Positions 1 to 7,350 of a stretch of DNA of 26,055 nucleotides are shown here, in pieces. This DNA is from JAGTVG01 sp964389805 (GTDB lineage Bacteria > Bacteroidota > Bacteroidia > Cytophagales > Cyclobacteriaceae): assembly GCA_964389805.1 (NCBI GenBank), contig CAYMFU010000058.1:1-26055 (forward strand), written 5' to 3'. Position 1 is the stretch's first letter. Every line of letters begins with the position of its first letter. The position numbers were made by a program, and so were the translations under genes. Below the pieces are notes generated by a model. It saw only the letters and a list, made by a program, of their open reading frames with translations, ran no database searches and had not been told where the DNA came from.

Positions 1-392
1 AACATAATTCTCTGGACTGCTTTTGTTAGATTGAAAGCAGATTTCAGATTTATTTTTATGACCATGTCCCACTGTTCTTCACTCATACGCATTAATAAAG
101 TATCACGTGTAATACCAGCGTTATTCACCAATATATCGATCCTTTCAAAATCTTTAAGGATCTCGTTAACAACGTCTTCTGATCCCTGGAAAGAGCTGGC
201 GTCAGATGCATACCCTTTTCCTTTAACACCCAAAGCATTTATTTCATCTTCAACAGCTTTGGCTGCATCATTTACCTCAAGATCAGTAAATGCTACATTA
301 GCTCCATGTTTAGCAAAAGTTATGGCAATGGACTTACCTATACCTCGTGAAGCTCCTGTAATAAGAGCTGTTTTACCTTCGAGTAACTTCAT
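1..392 (-). CDS. fabG: 3-oxoacyl-ACP reductase FabG-like, N-terminal part (cut by window edge)
   Basis: This is a short-chain dehydrogenase, most likely the beta-ketoacyl-ACP reductase that uses NADPH in cytosolic fatty-acid elongation. About 130 codons are visible, reading leftwards from the ATG at 392 to the window edge. The protein begins MKLLEGKTALITGASRGIGK, with the TGASRGIG dinucleotide-binding loop near residues 13-20. Further on are the NNAG motif of the Rossmann core and the stretch GITRDTLLMRM, which is typical of FabG proteins. The Ser-Tyr-Lys catalytic part lies outside the window. It is divergent from the dihydrolipoyl dehydrogenase gene, with about 200 bases between them. The FabG call rests on motif wording; another NAD(P)H-dependent reductase of the same superfamily is possible. 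Confidence 0.85.
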   Translation of the reverse strand, partial: MKLLEGKTALITGASRGIGKSIAITFAKHGANVAFTDLEVNDAAKAVEDEINALGVKGKGYASDASSFQGSEDVVNEILKDFERIDILVNNAGITRDTLLMRMSEEQWDMVIKINLKSAFNLTKAVQRIM

Positions 393-454
393 AATATTCT
401 GATTTACCTATAAGTTTAAACTTAGCGTATTAATTTGTTTTTTTATCAAAACAC

Positions 455-462
455 CAAATATA
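455..462 (-). promoter_or_regulatory. Possible Bacteroidota-type -7 box for the fabG-like gene
   Basis: On the minus strand this reads TATATTTG and fits the TAnnTTTG -7 consensus of the main Bacteroidota sigma factor. It lies about 60 bases upstream of the fabG-like start codon. No convincing TTG -33 element is seen at the expected distance, and the region is very AT-rich, so a chance match is possible. Confidence 0.3.
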
Positions 463-568
463 ACTATTTAATAACAGTACTCACACCCCATATTTTAAAA
501 TCCATACAAAATAAAATTATTTCTTGAATCCTTAGAGTACATTCCCTTTCATTAATAACATTTTCAAT

Positions 569-576
569 TATTTTTG
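569..576 (+). promoter_or_regulatory. Possible Bacteroidota-type -7 box for lpdA
   Basis: The sequence TATTTTTG fits TAnnTTTG and ends 22 bases before the lpdA start codon, which would give a short leader. The -33 region lacks a clear TTG, so support is limited to the -7 box and its position. Confidence 0.35.
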
Positions 577-598
577 TAAGGAATTTAACAATACGAAT

Positions 599-1990
599 AT
601 GGCATCATATGATTTAATAGTTATTGGTAGTGGTCCGGGTGGTTATGTAGCTGCGATCAGGGCTTCCCAGCTTGGAATGAAAGTAGGCGTCGTAGAAAGG
701 GAGAACCTTGGAGGCGTTTGTCTTAACTGGGGATGTATTCCTACCAAAGCTTTGCTGAAAAGCGCCCAGGTATATGAATATATAAAACATGCTGATGATT
801 ATGGGGTAGAAGTAGGATCATCAAAAGCAGATTTTCCGGCGATGGTCAAGAGGAGTCGTGATGTGGCCGGGAATATGAGTAAAGGGGTTCAGTTCTTATT
901 TAAAAAGAATAAAATTGATGTCATAAATGGATTCGGTAAACTGTTATCCAATAAAAAGGTTGGCGTAACCGATGATTCAGGAACAACAACCGAATATGCA
1001 GCTGGTCAAATAATAGTGGCTACGGGTGGCCGTTCCAAGGAACTGCCGAATCTGCCAATTGATGGTAAAAAGATCATTGGATACCGTAAGGCCATGTCAC
1101 TGGAGAAACAACCTAAATCAATGGTTGTTGTAGGATCCGGAGCTATTGGCACAGAGTTCGCATATTTCTATAATTCTATAGGTACTGAAGTAACTGTGGT
1201 TGAATTTTTGCCACATCTCGTTCCACTCGAGGATGAGGAAGTTTCAAAGCAACTTGAAAGAATCTATAAAAAATCAGGTATTAAGGTGATGCTCAATTCA
1301 GAAGTTACAGCGGTCGATACAAAAGGGAAGCAGTGTAAGGTAACCGTAAAAACGCCAAAAGGTGAGGAGCAGTTAACAGTGGATGTCGTATTATCGGCTG
1401 TGGGCGTATCTACTAATTTAGAGGGGATAGGCCTTGAAGATGTGGGTGTTTCAACGGATAAGGGGAAGGTTATTGTGAATGATTACTATCAGACCAATAT
1501 CCCGGGGATCTATGCCATAGGCGATATCGTAGGTGGACCTGCCCTGGCTCATGTAGCATCTGCAGAAGGTATAATTTGTGTAGAGAAAATAGCCGGAGAG
1601 AATCCAGAACCATTGAACTACAATAACATTCCTGCATGTACCTATTGTACTCCTGAAATAGCTTCTGTAGGATATACCGAAAAAGCTGCGAAAGACGCGG
1701 GATACGAAGTTAAAGTTGGCAAATTCCCCTTCACCGCATCAGGTAAGGCTACTGCAGCGGGAGCGAAAGAGGGTTTTGTAAAAGTGATCTATGACGCTAA
1801 ATACGGTGAATGGCTTGGGGCACATATGATAGGTGCCAATGTAACTGAAATGATTGCCGAAGTTGTTGCGGCCAGGAAGCTTGAAACCACCGGACATGAA
1901 ATACTGAAAACCGTTCATCCGCATCCAACCATGTCCGAAGCGGTTATGGAAGCTACTGCTGCAGCCTATGATGAGGTGATTCATTTATAA
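599..1990 (+). CDS. lpdA: Dihydrolipoyl dehydrogenase (E3 component)
   Basis: This FAD-dependent enzyme reoxidises the dihydrolipoyl groups of the pyruvate, 2-oxoglutarate or branched-chain 2-oxoacid dehydrogenase complexes, or of the glycine cleavage system, and passes electrons to NAD+. The 463-residue length is normal for the family. The FAD-binding GSGPGG loop is at residues 10-15. The redox disulfide motif is GGVCLNWGCIPTK, with cysteines 41 and 46. The second, NAD-binding Rossmann motif VVGSGAIGTEFA lies near the middle, and AIGDIVGGPALAH is the second FAD contact. At the C-terminus HPHPTMSE supplies the His442/Glu447 pair that acts as base. The start ATG directly precedes the conserved N-terminal strand. 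The gene stands alone, without E1 or E2 genes nearby, so its host complex cannot be told from the window. Confidence 0.97.
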   Translation: MASYDLIVIGSGPGGYVAAIRASQLGMKVGVVERENLGGVCLNWGCIPTKALLKSAQVYEYIKHADDYGVEVGSSKADFPAMVKRSRDVAGNMSKGVQFLFKKNKIDVINGFGKLLSNKKVGVTDDSGTTTEYAAGQIIVATGGRSKELPNLPIDGKKIIGYRKAMSLEKQPKSMVVVGSGAIGTEFAYFYNSIGTEVTVVEFLPHLVPLEDEEVSKQLERIYKKSGIKVMLNSEVTAVDTKGKQCKVTVKTPKGEEQLTVDVVLSAVGVSTNLEGIGLEDVGVSTDKGKVIVNDYYQTNIPGIYAIGDIVGGPALAHVASAEGIICVEKIAGENPEPLNYNNIPACTYCTPEIASVGYTEKAAKDAGYEVKVGKFPFTASGKATAAGAKEGFVKVIYDAKYGEWLGAHMIGANVTEMIAEVVAARKLETTGHEILKTVHPHPTMSEAVMEATAAAYDEVIHL

Positions 1991-2044
1991 GCGATCTGTA
2001 AGTTTAAGTAGTATAGTTTTCTTATTGCGACTTCTGCTGAGAAA

Positions 2045-2100
2045 AATCAGATTAATAAACCTGATTCGTTTACCGGTAGCTCACATAATAACTGATCAGT
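2045..2100. other. Weak stem-loop and palindrome in the convergent gap after lpdA
   Basis: Between the convergent lpdA and methyltransferase-like genes, AATCAG at 2045-2050 pairs with CTGATT at 2061-2066 across a 10-base loop. A perfect 10-base palindrome, ACTGATCAGT, is at 2091-2100. Neither is followed by a strong U-run, so a role as terminator is only a guess. Confidence 0.2.
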
Positions 2101-2155
2101 ATAATCCGTGTCGAATACTTTTCTTTAGAAATCTTGACCTAAAATTGTCGGCCTT

Positions 2156-2872
2156 TTACCAGATGAAAGGGATCAACCTGTATTTGACTTTTCTGGCGTA
2201 ATCAGTATACCCTTCCAGTTCCTTTTGCAAGGTCCTGTCTTCAAAGAATGTTCGTAAGCCTAAGGAAAAAAGCATTCCTATCCCTACAAACAATGCAAGC
2301 TTAGATCCGACCGAAAGCGGAAATCCAACCGCCCAGAAGATCATAGCGGAATAACCTGGATGCCGGACAAATCGATATGGCCCATTGGATATGACATAAT
2401 GCCCTCTGTCGTCCTGTATTCTTACTGAAGCCTCAAAAAATTTATTTATCGACATGGCCCAGGTCGCTAAGGAAGCTGAAACCAGGTATAAAAATAAACC
2501 AATGTATAATGATATTCCACCAATTTGATTTCCCAGACGTCCTATGTCATACCCCGCAATGGAGGGCATACCATATATGAATAAAAGCATAAAGGTAAAC
2601 AACCATAATTTATCCCACCCTTTGGTGCCCTTTCGGATTTTAGATCGTTGATCCAGAAGACCTGGATTATTTATTGCCACGATGAAATTAGAAATTATGA
2701 TTACGATCGCGGCCATAATAAAGTAGATCCAACCGCGGATTATATTCCAGGTACCCGCAGCTATGAAGAAGAGTGCGCTTCCTAGGACTACCGAGATCAC
2801 AGCTCTTACAAAATAAATCTTCGTAGTCTTTGAAAATCTTTTTGAGGTCTTTATATCATTCGACTTCATCAT
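2156..2872 (-). CDS. Isoprenylcysteine carboxyl methyltransferase (ICMT/PEMT-like) family membrane protein
   Basis: This integral membrane protein has about five hydrophobic segments in 238 residues and the C-terminal signature of the ICMT/phospholipid methyltransferase superfamily. GPYRFVRHPGY at 164-174 is the S-adenosylmethionine-binding motif. The acidic pair at 211-212 precedes a GYTDY segment and the end RLIPFIW at 232-238, all in the order expected for the family. Bacterial members methylate small lipophilic or thiol-bearing substrates, mostly undefined; protein prenylcysteine is not an expected substrate in bacteria. The gene starts 14 bases after the stop of the TetR gene, so the two probably form one transcript and the regulator probably controls it. 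The exact substrate is unknown. Confidence 0.8.
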   Translation of the reverse strand: MMKSNDIKTSKRFSKTTKIYFVRAVISVVLGSALFFIAAGTWNIIRGWIYFIMAAIVIIISNFIVAINNPGLLDQRSKIRKGTKGWDKLWLFTFMLLFIYGMPSIAGYDIGRLGNQIGGISLYIGLFLYLVSASLATWAMSINKFFEASVRIQDDRGHYVISNGPYRFVRHPGYSAMIFWAVGFPLSVGSKLALFVGIGMLFSLGLRTFFEDRTLQKELEGYTDYARKVKYRLIPFIW

Positions 2873-2886
2873 CTTTAGTTTTTTGT

Positions 2887-3555
2887 TTAAGGTTTAATCC
2901 TGTTTTGAAAACTGCCGGATATGAAATTTAGAACGCCTGAATCCAGGCCCAATAATTTTTCTACCGTATCCTGTGAGAATTCAATGATATTCTGAATCTT
3001 AAGTAAGTTGTTGGGGTGGTCTTTAAGGGATAGGTTCAATATGGCGATTTTAGTACGATACATATTGCCTAGGCGCATGATAAGCTCAGCGGTCTCTTCA
3101 GGATCATTGATTATGAACAATCCTTCTTTAACTCCTTGCTGAAGTATATGAATGAAAGGTGGTTTTGTCAATTCCAGTATTTTTTCAGTGTACCGATGTC
3201 TGAAGAGCAGGTTTTCTTCATTCAGGAAAAATCGAGTCAGAAAGGAAAATCTTATGGCATTCTTTTTTCGTCGGGATTCAGTTTCTGTGAACATCTTTTT
3301 ATATTTTTCGAGGCCGTTTAACGAAGAATCATATGCAATCTCATAAAGCATCTCAACCACCTCAGTGGTATAATCCATAATGATATCGTCCAGTACTTCG
3401 TCTTTCGATTTATAATAATGATAAAAGGCGCCTTTAGATATGCCAAGTTTTTTAATGATATCATTGACTGAAGTCTTATCATACCCTTTATCCGAAAACA
3501 TCACATGTGCTGTTTCGAGAATTTTAGCTTTTAGAGCTGTACCTTTTCTAACCAT
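2887..3555 (-). CDS. TetR/AcrR family transcriptional regulator
   Basis: This is a 222-residue one-domain-plus-ligand-domain repressor of the TetR family. The N-terminal DNA-binding part shows the family pattern ILETAHVMFSDKGYDKTSV, then NDIIKKLGISKGAFYHYYKS, which is the helix-turn-helix with the recognition helix around residues 35-47. The C-terminal helices are poorly conserved, as usual, and should bind a small ligand. The start ATG at 3555 puts the HTH at the normal distance from the N-terminus. An operator-like palindrome lies 24-44 bases upstream of the start, suggesting autoregulation. The only gene it obviously shares a transcript with is the ICMT-like methyltransferase, so the inducer may be that enzyme's substrate or a lipophilic compound. 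Confidence 0.92.
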   Translation of the reverse strand: MVRKGTALKAKILETAHVMFSDKGYDKTSVNDIIKKLGISKGAFYHYYKSKDEVLDDIIMDYTTEVVEMLYEIAYDSSLNGLEKYKKMFTETESRRKKNAIRFSFLTRFFLNEENLLFRHRYTEKILELTKPPFIHILQQGVKEGLFIINDPEETAELIMRLGNMYRTKIAILNLSLKDHPNNLLKIQNIIEFSQDTVEKLLGLDSGVLNFISGSFQNRIKP

Positions 3556-3578
3556 TAAAATATAATTTTAGATCAATA

Positions 3579-3599
3579 GCAGACCGACCGTCGGTTTGT
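3579..3599. promoter_or_regulatory. TetR-type operator palindrome upstream of the tetR gene
   Basis: An imperfect inverted repeat has the core ACCGA-CCG-TCGGT (3583-3595) and 7 of 9 matching bases per arm when extended to 3579-3599. It strongly resembles the ACCGACCGGTCGGT-type operators found before many TetR-family genes. It is also locally GC-rich in an AT-rich intergenic region, which makes chance less likely. Confidence 0.65.
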
Positions 3600-3669
3600 T
3601 AAACGGATGAAACGAAAAAATGTTACTTTCTTTAAGAAATCTAAAATTCGGAATTATAAATTAAAACGG

Positions 3670-5118
3670 TTAATGCGTTTCAGGACTGAAAGGTTCAAAT
3701 GGATATATATCAGGTAAAACGCTTACTCCGGACGTCAATTTCATAGGAAGTTTTCCGTCTTGTTCATAAGTTAGCTCAACAAAATAGGCTTTCCATCCTT
3801 CATCAGGAACATCAAGATCGATTTCATAATTTCCATCGGGTTGCATTGTTAATGTACTATCCATCCAAGCCTTCCCGATCACATCAATTCTGAAATCACG
3901 TGGTATTTCATTAGACCTGGCCTGCCAGAGTTTGATTTCATCTGGTGGATTACTTGGATCTGTTGTAACATGGATTTTGGATCCATCAACTTTCCAGTTA
4001 AACTTGGGCCTTTCACTTTTCGACAAAATATACTGATAATAAGATATCAAGGTTTCAAGAGCGTCGCTGTCCTTTAAGGAGTGCCCGGTATTGGGAACAT
4101 ATCGTATATACTTTTCTCCAATCAGGTCATCCCAATAATACTTCCAGCTATCGGGTTGAAAGAACTGATCACCAGATGCATTGATCAATAGTTTAGGTAT
4201 TTCATACCTGTCAATATAAGAGTAAGGTTCAGTGATTTCAAGCAATCTTTTAAATTCAGGGGTATGTATCCGTTCCATGATACCCTCTTCCACATAATTA
4301 CCTACTGCGGGAGCCCAGAATCCATAGTTCCGCCAATGGTGATCAAACGAAGGAACGACATTCAGTAAATCAATGACTATAGGCACTATAGCAATAACAC
4401 GATCGTCAACAGCCGCCGTGGTCCAGGTAGTCCATCCTCTTTTTGATGCACCGGAAACCAGATATTTATCAACAGATTCGTTCACTTCTTTCGAAACCAC
4501 TTCTGAAACAGCATCCATTGCCCTTACCACAGCTTTTGTCATGGGTAATCTCGCCAACCATATGGCATCATCATCCTGAGCTCCACCTTCCAGGAACTTT
4601 CGCCATCCATAAGCGATCAGCTCATCCTCAAACCTTGGTCCATACCCATCATCCCTGAAAGTAAGAGCTTGGTTAGGGATATTGTGAATTTCCGCTGTGA
4701 TTGATTTTGTCAATAAGGCTGACTGCAAAATTATATCCCCGGGTTTTTCAGGTAATTCGTCGTCTTTAGCACCTCCACCGATCCACATCATACCTGTTGA
4801 ATGGTTGACTGAATCAGGAATAACAACGTTTACCCAATGCCACCATTCTGGTTCATCTACTTCTTCTTGGGTAAGCCAATGTTGCGAAATCATTTTTAGC
4901 ACATAAAACGTATATCCTTCTTTCTTTGCCTGAAAGGCTATCTCATAATGATAATTTGGATCGGGTTCGTATACATACTGGTCCAGCAGGGTTTCATCAA
5001 TTTTTTGTATTACCTGATCTGGGGCCTTTTTATCCTGGCAACCGGAAAAGGTGATCAGCAATGAAGCAATGATTAGGATAAGAGACCTATCCGGGATAAT
5101 TCTGGTTATAGATCGCAT
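3670..5118 (-). CDS. PhoPQ-activated pathogenicity-related (PqaA-like) alpha/beta-hydrolase lipoprotein
   Basis: The 482-residue precursor has a signal peptide ending in the lipobox TFSGC (Cys27), so the mature protein should be anchored to a membrane, probably the outer one. The body matches the PhoPQ-related (PqaA) family of alpha/beta-hydrolases. VSGASKRGWTTW supplies the nucleophile elbow Ser225, INASGDQFF the acid Asp317, and PNTGHS the base His346. Ahead of the nucleophile the family-typical segment with WWHWVNVVIPD and MMWIGGGA is present. The C-terminal ~110 residues look like a beta-rich accessory domain. The family is named after a PhoP/PhoQ-regulated gene of Salmonella; no PhoPQ genes are seen here and the natural substrate is unknown. 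It lies 114 bases upstream of the TetR gene in the same direction and may be transcribed separately. Confidence 0.85.
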   Translation of the reverse strand: MRSITRIIPDRSLILIIASLLITFSGCQDKKAPDQVIQKIDETLLDQYVYEPDPNYHYEIAFQAKKEGYTFYVLKMISQHWLTQEEVDEPEWWHWVNVVIPDSVNHSTGMMWIGGGAKDDELPEKPGDIILQSALLTKSITAEIHNIPNQALTFRDDGYGPRFEDELIAYGWRKFLEGGAQDDDAIWLARLPMTKAVVRAMDAVSEVVSKEVNESVDKYLVSGASKRGWTTWTTAAVDDRVIAIVPIVIDLLNVVPSFDHHWRNYGFWAPAVGNYVEEGIMERIHTPEFKRLLEITEPYSYIDRYEIPKLLINASGDQFFQPDSWKYYWDDLIGEKYIRYVPNTGHSLKDSDALETLISYYQYILSKSERPKFNWKVDGSKIHVTTDPSNPPDEIKLWQARSNEIPRDFRIDVIGKAWMDSTLTMQPDGNYEIDLDVPDEGWKAYFVELTYEQDGKLPMKLTSGVSVLPDIYPFEPFSPETH

Positions 5119-5524
5119 TGGTTCTTTTTTAATTTAGATCGAAGACTTGGTTTTTATACCAAAATGATATCAGATATGAAAGTAAATAAATTGCATCAGC
5201 GAATTAAGGATAGCCAGAAAAAATTATTGCAGAAACAGAGGAATTTTTCATTTTTGGACATTTCTATGGGTTCTGTGCCGGAGATATCCAACCCCACTCC
5301 TTATCAAAAATCGATTTCCATTTTATAATGATACCCCCACCCAGATATCAGAAAACTAGTGGATAATAGTACTCATCATATATTACAAAGCAATTACTTT
5401 CAATATCAATCTAACCATTATTCAATATGTGGCAGGAAATTTGAAGATTAATAAATAATTATAGCTTAATTGAATTAAGTTTCGGATAGAGGGGATATCA
5501 TTTTTAAAACCGCTAAGTTTTACT

Positions 5525-5617
5525 ATGCCCGAAAATCGAAGACTCGCTGCAATTATGTTCACAGATATTGTTGTTAAGCTGTTAATTGTGGGAAAGTCAT
5601 GGGCTGTATTTATTTAG
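5525..5617 (+). pseudogene. Remnant of a class III adenylate/guanylate cyclase N-terminus
   Basis: The reading frame begins MPENRRLAAIMFTDIV and then loses similarity, reaching a stop after 30 codons. This opening is characteristic of cytosolic Bacteroidota class III nucleotide cyclases, whose catalytic domain starts at the protein's first residues and continues with GYT after FTDIV. The aspartate in FTDIV would be the first metal-binding residue of the active site. About 16 codons are intact and the remaining catalytic domain is absent, so an internal or 3' deletion is the simplest explanation. No other cyclase fragment could be recognised downstream. A functional 30-residue peptide cannot be excluded but has no support. 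Confidence 0.7.
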
Positions 5618-5710
5618 CTTTGGAAAAATGTCAAAACTTTTTAAAAAGGCTGCATTGTCACTTGACCTTATTTATAATGATACAATGTTAAACAGCAGAG
5701 CCGTATTGTG

Positions 5711-5727
5711 ACTTAGAATGTCTAAGT
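5711..5727. promoter_or_regulatory. Perfect 7-base inverted repeat upstream of gntR
   Basis: ACTTAGA and TCTAAGT are perfect reverse complements separated by ATG. The site is about 75 bases before the gntR start and about 28 bases upstream of its -33 element. Its size and symmetry suit a dimeric helix-turn-helix regulator such as the adjacent GntR protein, but the same shape could form a short hairpin. Confidence 0.4.
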
Positions 5728-5754
5728 TCCAGGAAATATCATTCACACAAAGTG

Positions 5755-5786
5755 TTGTCTCATAAGTCAAATGTTCTTACATTTGA
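5755..5786 (+). promoter_or_regulatory. gntR promoter with overlapping 8-base inverted repeat
   Basis: A TTG at 5755-5757 and TACATTTG at 5778-5785 are spaced by 20 bases, a good fit to the Bacteroidota -33/-7 promoter. The -7 box is also the right half of a perfect inverted repeat: TCAAATGT (5767-5774), four bases, ACATTTGA (5779-5786). A repressor bound there would block the promoter, so autoregulation by GntR is likely. The predicted leader before the ATG at 5801 is only about ten bases. Confidence 0.6.
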
Positions 5787-5800
5787 ATTTATTTTAATCA

Positions 5801-6529
5801 ATGAACTCATCCCTAGATCACAATAGCGCAATCCCCCTTTATGCACAGGCTGAAGAATTGCTACGCAAGATGATAAAAGAACCTGAATACCAGGAAGGCA
5901 AACTATTGCCTAATGAAATTAGCATGGCTAAATTGCTTGGAATTTCACGTAATACACTCCGACAAGCAACCAATAAACTTGTTTTCGAAGGTCTTATTTT
6001 AAGAAAAAAAGGTGTTGGAACTTTTGTTACGCACCCGGTAGATAGTAAAGCTCAAAATTGGATGAGTTTTAGCCAGGAGATGAAAAGTAAGGGAATTGGT
6101 GTTGTCAACTATGATATTAGTCATGCATGGGTACAACCTAGCTCAGAAGTACAACACTTCCTTGGGATTCCTGATGAAACTTCAGTGTTAAAAATGGAAA
6201 GATTGAGAGGTGGAAAGGACGGCCCTTTCGTTTTTTTCGTATCTTTCTTTCATCCACGAACTGGACTCACAGGGGAAGAAGATTTCACAAGACCACTCTA
6301 TGATATCTTAAAAGAGGATCATTCAATCTATGTCAACCTTTCTAAAGAAGAAATTACAGCAAGGGCAGCCAACCCAAAATTAGCGAAAAAATTAAATCTT
6401 GAAACAGGAGAACCCATCCTTGTCAGGAAACGATTTGTGTATGATCCTGGGCGCAGACCCATCGAATACAACATTGGTTTCTATAGAGCTGACAGTTTTG
6501 TCTATTCACTCGAGATTAGTCGAACTTGA
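5801..6529 (+). CDS. GntR family transcriptional regulator, HutC/UTRA type
   Basis: This is a cytosolic, ligand-responsive regulator of 242 residues. Residues ~10-77 form the GntR winged helix: IPLYAQAEELLRKMI, then GKLLPNEISMAKLLGISRNT and LRQATNKLVFEGLILRKKG, ending with the wing GVGTFV. Residues ~95-238 match the UTRA sensor domain of the HutC subgroup, including the segment ETSVLKMERLR and the late GEPILVRKRFVYD. UTRA domains bind small molecules, often sugar phosphates or amino-acid derivatives. The gene heads the plus-strand run leading to the ECF sigma factor and GH92 genes, so a sugar signal is plausible. Its promoter overlaps an inverted repeat, and a closely similar element sits in front of the sigma gene, so both are candidate targets. 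Confidence 0.92.
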   Translation: MNSSLDHNSAIPLYAQAEELLRKMIKEPEYQEGKLLPNEISMAKLLGISRNTLRQATNKLVFEGLILRKKGVGTFVTHPVDSKAQNWMSFSQEMKSKGIGVVNYDISHAWVQPSSEVQHFLGIPDETSVLKMERLRGGKDGPFVFFVSFFHPRTGLTGEEDFTRPLYDILKEDHSIYVNLSKEEITARAANPKLAKKLNLETGEPILVRKRFVYDPGRRPIEYNIGFYRADSFVYSLEISRT

Positions 6530-6610
6530 CATAGTTCAAAGAATCATTTATTTCAGCATATTGTTTATTCTATAAAAAATAATAATTTAAATATTTTAAT
6601 AAATTTTCAA

Positions 6611-6649
6611 GTATGTTCATACATATGCACATATGTTTTTCTATATTTG
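6611..6649 (+). promoter_or_regulatory. Sigma-gene promoter region with overlapping palindromes
   Basis: TATATTTG at 6642-6649 fits the Bacteroidota -7 box and ends 20 bases before the start chosen for the sigma gene. Just upstream lie GTATG-TT-CATAC (6611-6622) and ACATATG-CA-CATATGT (6621-6636), both perfect. The 15 bases at 6613-6627 match 13 of 15 bases of 5771-5785 in the gntR promoter, which points to a shared regulator. A -33 TTG is not obvious, as expected if transcription needs an activator. Confidence 0.5.
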
Positions 6650-6669
6650 AAAATATCAACAAAAGCAGC

Positions 6670-7218
6670 ATGACACCTGATTTACTTAAAGCAGAACTTT
6701 GCCTTTTCCGCAACGGTGATGTAAATGCTTTTGGAAAAATATATGAACGATATGTAGACAAGCTATATTTCTATGCTTTAAAATTTGTAAAATCACCTGA
6801 AATAGCTGAAGAAATTGTGCAAGGTGTATTTGTTAAAATATGGGAAATACGCGTCAAAATAAATCTTGAACTTTCATTTGACGCTTTTCTCTACCGAATT
6901 ACTAAGAACCATACTCTCAACTTTTTAAAGCGTCAGGCTTACGAGAATCGATTCAAAAAGCAATTAATCCCCATTTATACCAAAGGAGTAGAAGCTACCG
7001 AAAATCATGTTATTATGAATGAAACTTCGAAAATCATTCACCAGGCTATTGACGAACTTCCGGAAAAACGACAGGCAATATATCGGATGAGCAGACTGGA
7101 AGGATTTGACCATGATGGTATCGCTACAAAACTTGGGATTTCGAAAAACACAGTGAAGGTTCAAATTGTAAAAGCTTCTAAGTTTGTTAGAGCCTATTAT
7201 GTAACCAATTCTCTTTAA
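6670..7218 (+). CDS. ECF-type RNA polymerase sigma-70 factor
   Basis: This 182-residue protein has the two domains of an extracytoplasmic-function sigma factor. Region 2 runs from AFGKIYERYVDKLYFYALKF through EIAEEIVQGVFVKIWE, where a Gly replaces the Asp usual in EEIVQDVF. Region 4 includes IDELPEKRQAIYRMSRLEG and the helix-turn-helix IATKLGISKNTVKVQIVKA. It should direct polymerase to a small regulon, and in this phylum such factors often control glycan-uptake genes. The start at 6670 is preferred over the in-frame ATG at 6613: the earlier codons add nothing resembling the family, and they lie upstream of a good -7 box. No FecR-type anti-sigma gene follows; only a 54-codon ORF separates it from the GH92 gene. 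Confidence 0.9.
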   Translation: MTPDLLKAELCLFRNGDVNAFGKIYERYVDKLYFYALKFVKSPEIAEEIVQGVFVKIWEIRVKINLELSFDAFLYRITKNHTLNFLKRQAYENRFKKQLIPIYTKGVEATENHVIMNETSKIIHQAIDELPEKRQAIYRMSRLEGFDHDGIATKLGISKNTVKVQIVKASKFVRAYYVTNSL

Positions 7219-7325
7219 TATTGCATTCTCCATACACATAGTCCTATAATCTTAATTGATTGTATTTATAGAGAGGCTATTGCTTCCTATATGAAACATG
7301 AATTTCTACAAGATTCAAACTATTC

Positions 7326-7343
7326 AGTTAATCCAAGTTAATC
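7326..7343. repeat. Tandem 8-base direct repeat before the small ORF
   Basis: AGTTAATC occurs at 7326-7333 and again at 7336-7343, a 10-base period that puts both copies on the same face of the helix. It ends seven bases before the ATG of the small ORF. It could be a binding site for a regulator or just a short chance repeat. Confidence 0.35.
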
Positions 7344-7350
7344 TGTGCGG

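Larger units (their letters stand above)
5119..5800. other. Gene-poor intergenic stretch with decayed sequence and inverted repeats
   Basis: This 680-base region separates the divergent hydrolase and gntR genes. The half next to the hydrolase holds nothing recognisable apart from an unsupported 50-codon frame at 5176-5328. The right half holds a decayed nucleotide-cyclase start (5525-5617), a 12-base AT palindrome at 5637-5648, two related direct copies of ATTGTSACTT (5654 and 5705), a perfect inverted repeat (5711-5727) and the gntR promoter. The mixture suggests past deletion or rearrangement. Confidence 0.6.

Noticed and set aside
31..402. Open frame on the plus strand opposite the fabG-like gene
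   Set aside because: It is a mirror of the FabG coding sequence, whose dinucleotide-binding and NNAG motifs are on the minus strand.
3627..3639. TTTCTT-T-AAGAAA as terminator of the PqaA-like gene
   Set aside because: A one-base centre cannot form a normal hairpin, and the composition is what an AT-rich spacer gives by chance.
5176..5328. 50-codon plus-strand frame beginning MKVNKLHQRIKDSQ
   Set aside because: No family resemblance, no convincing promoter or ribosome site, and it lies in a decayed intergenic region. Kept only as a note.
6613..6669. Upstream in-frame ATG for the ECF sigma factor
   Set aside because: It lies upstream of the TATATTTG box and inside palindromes; the added residues do not resemble sigma factors.
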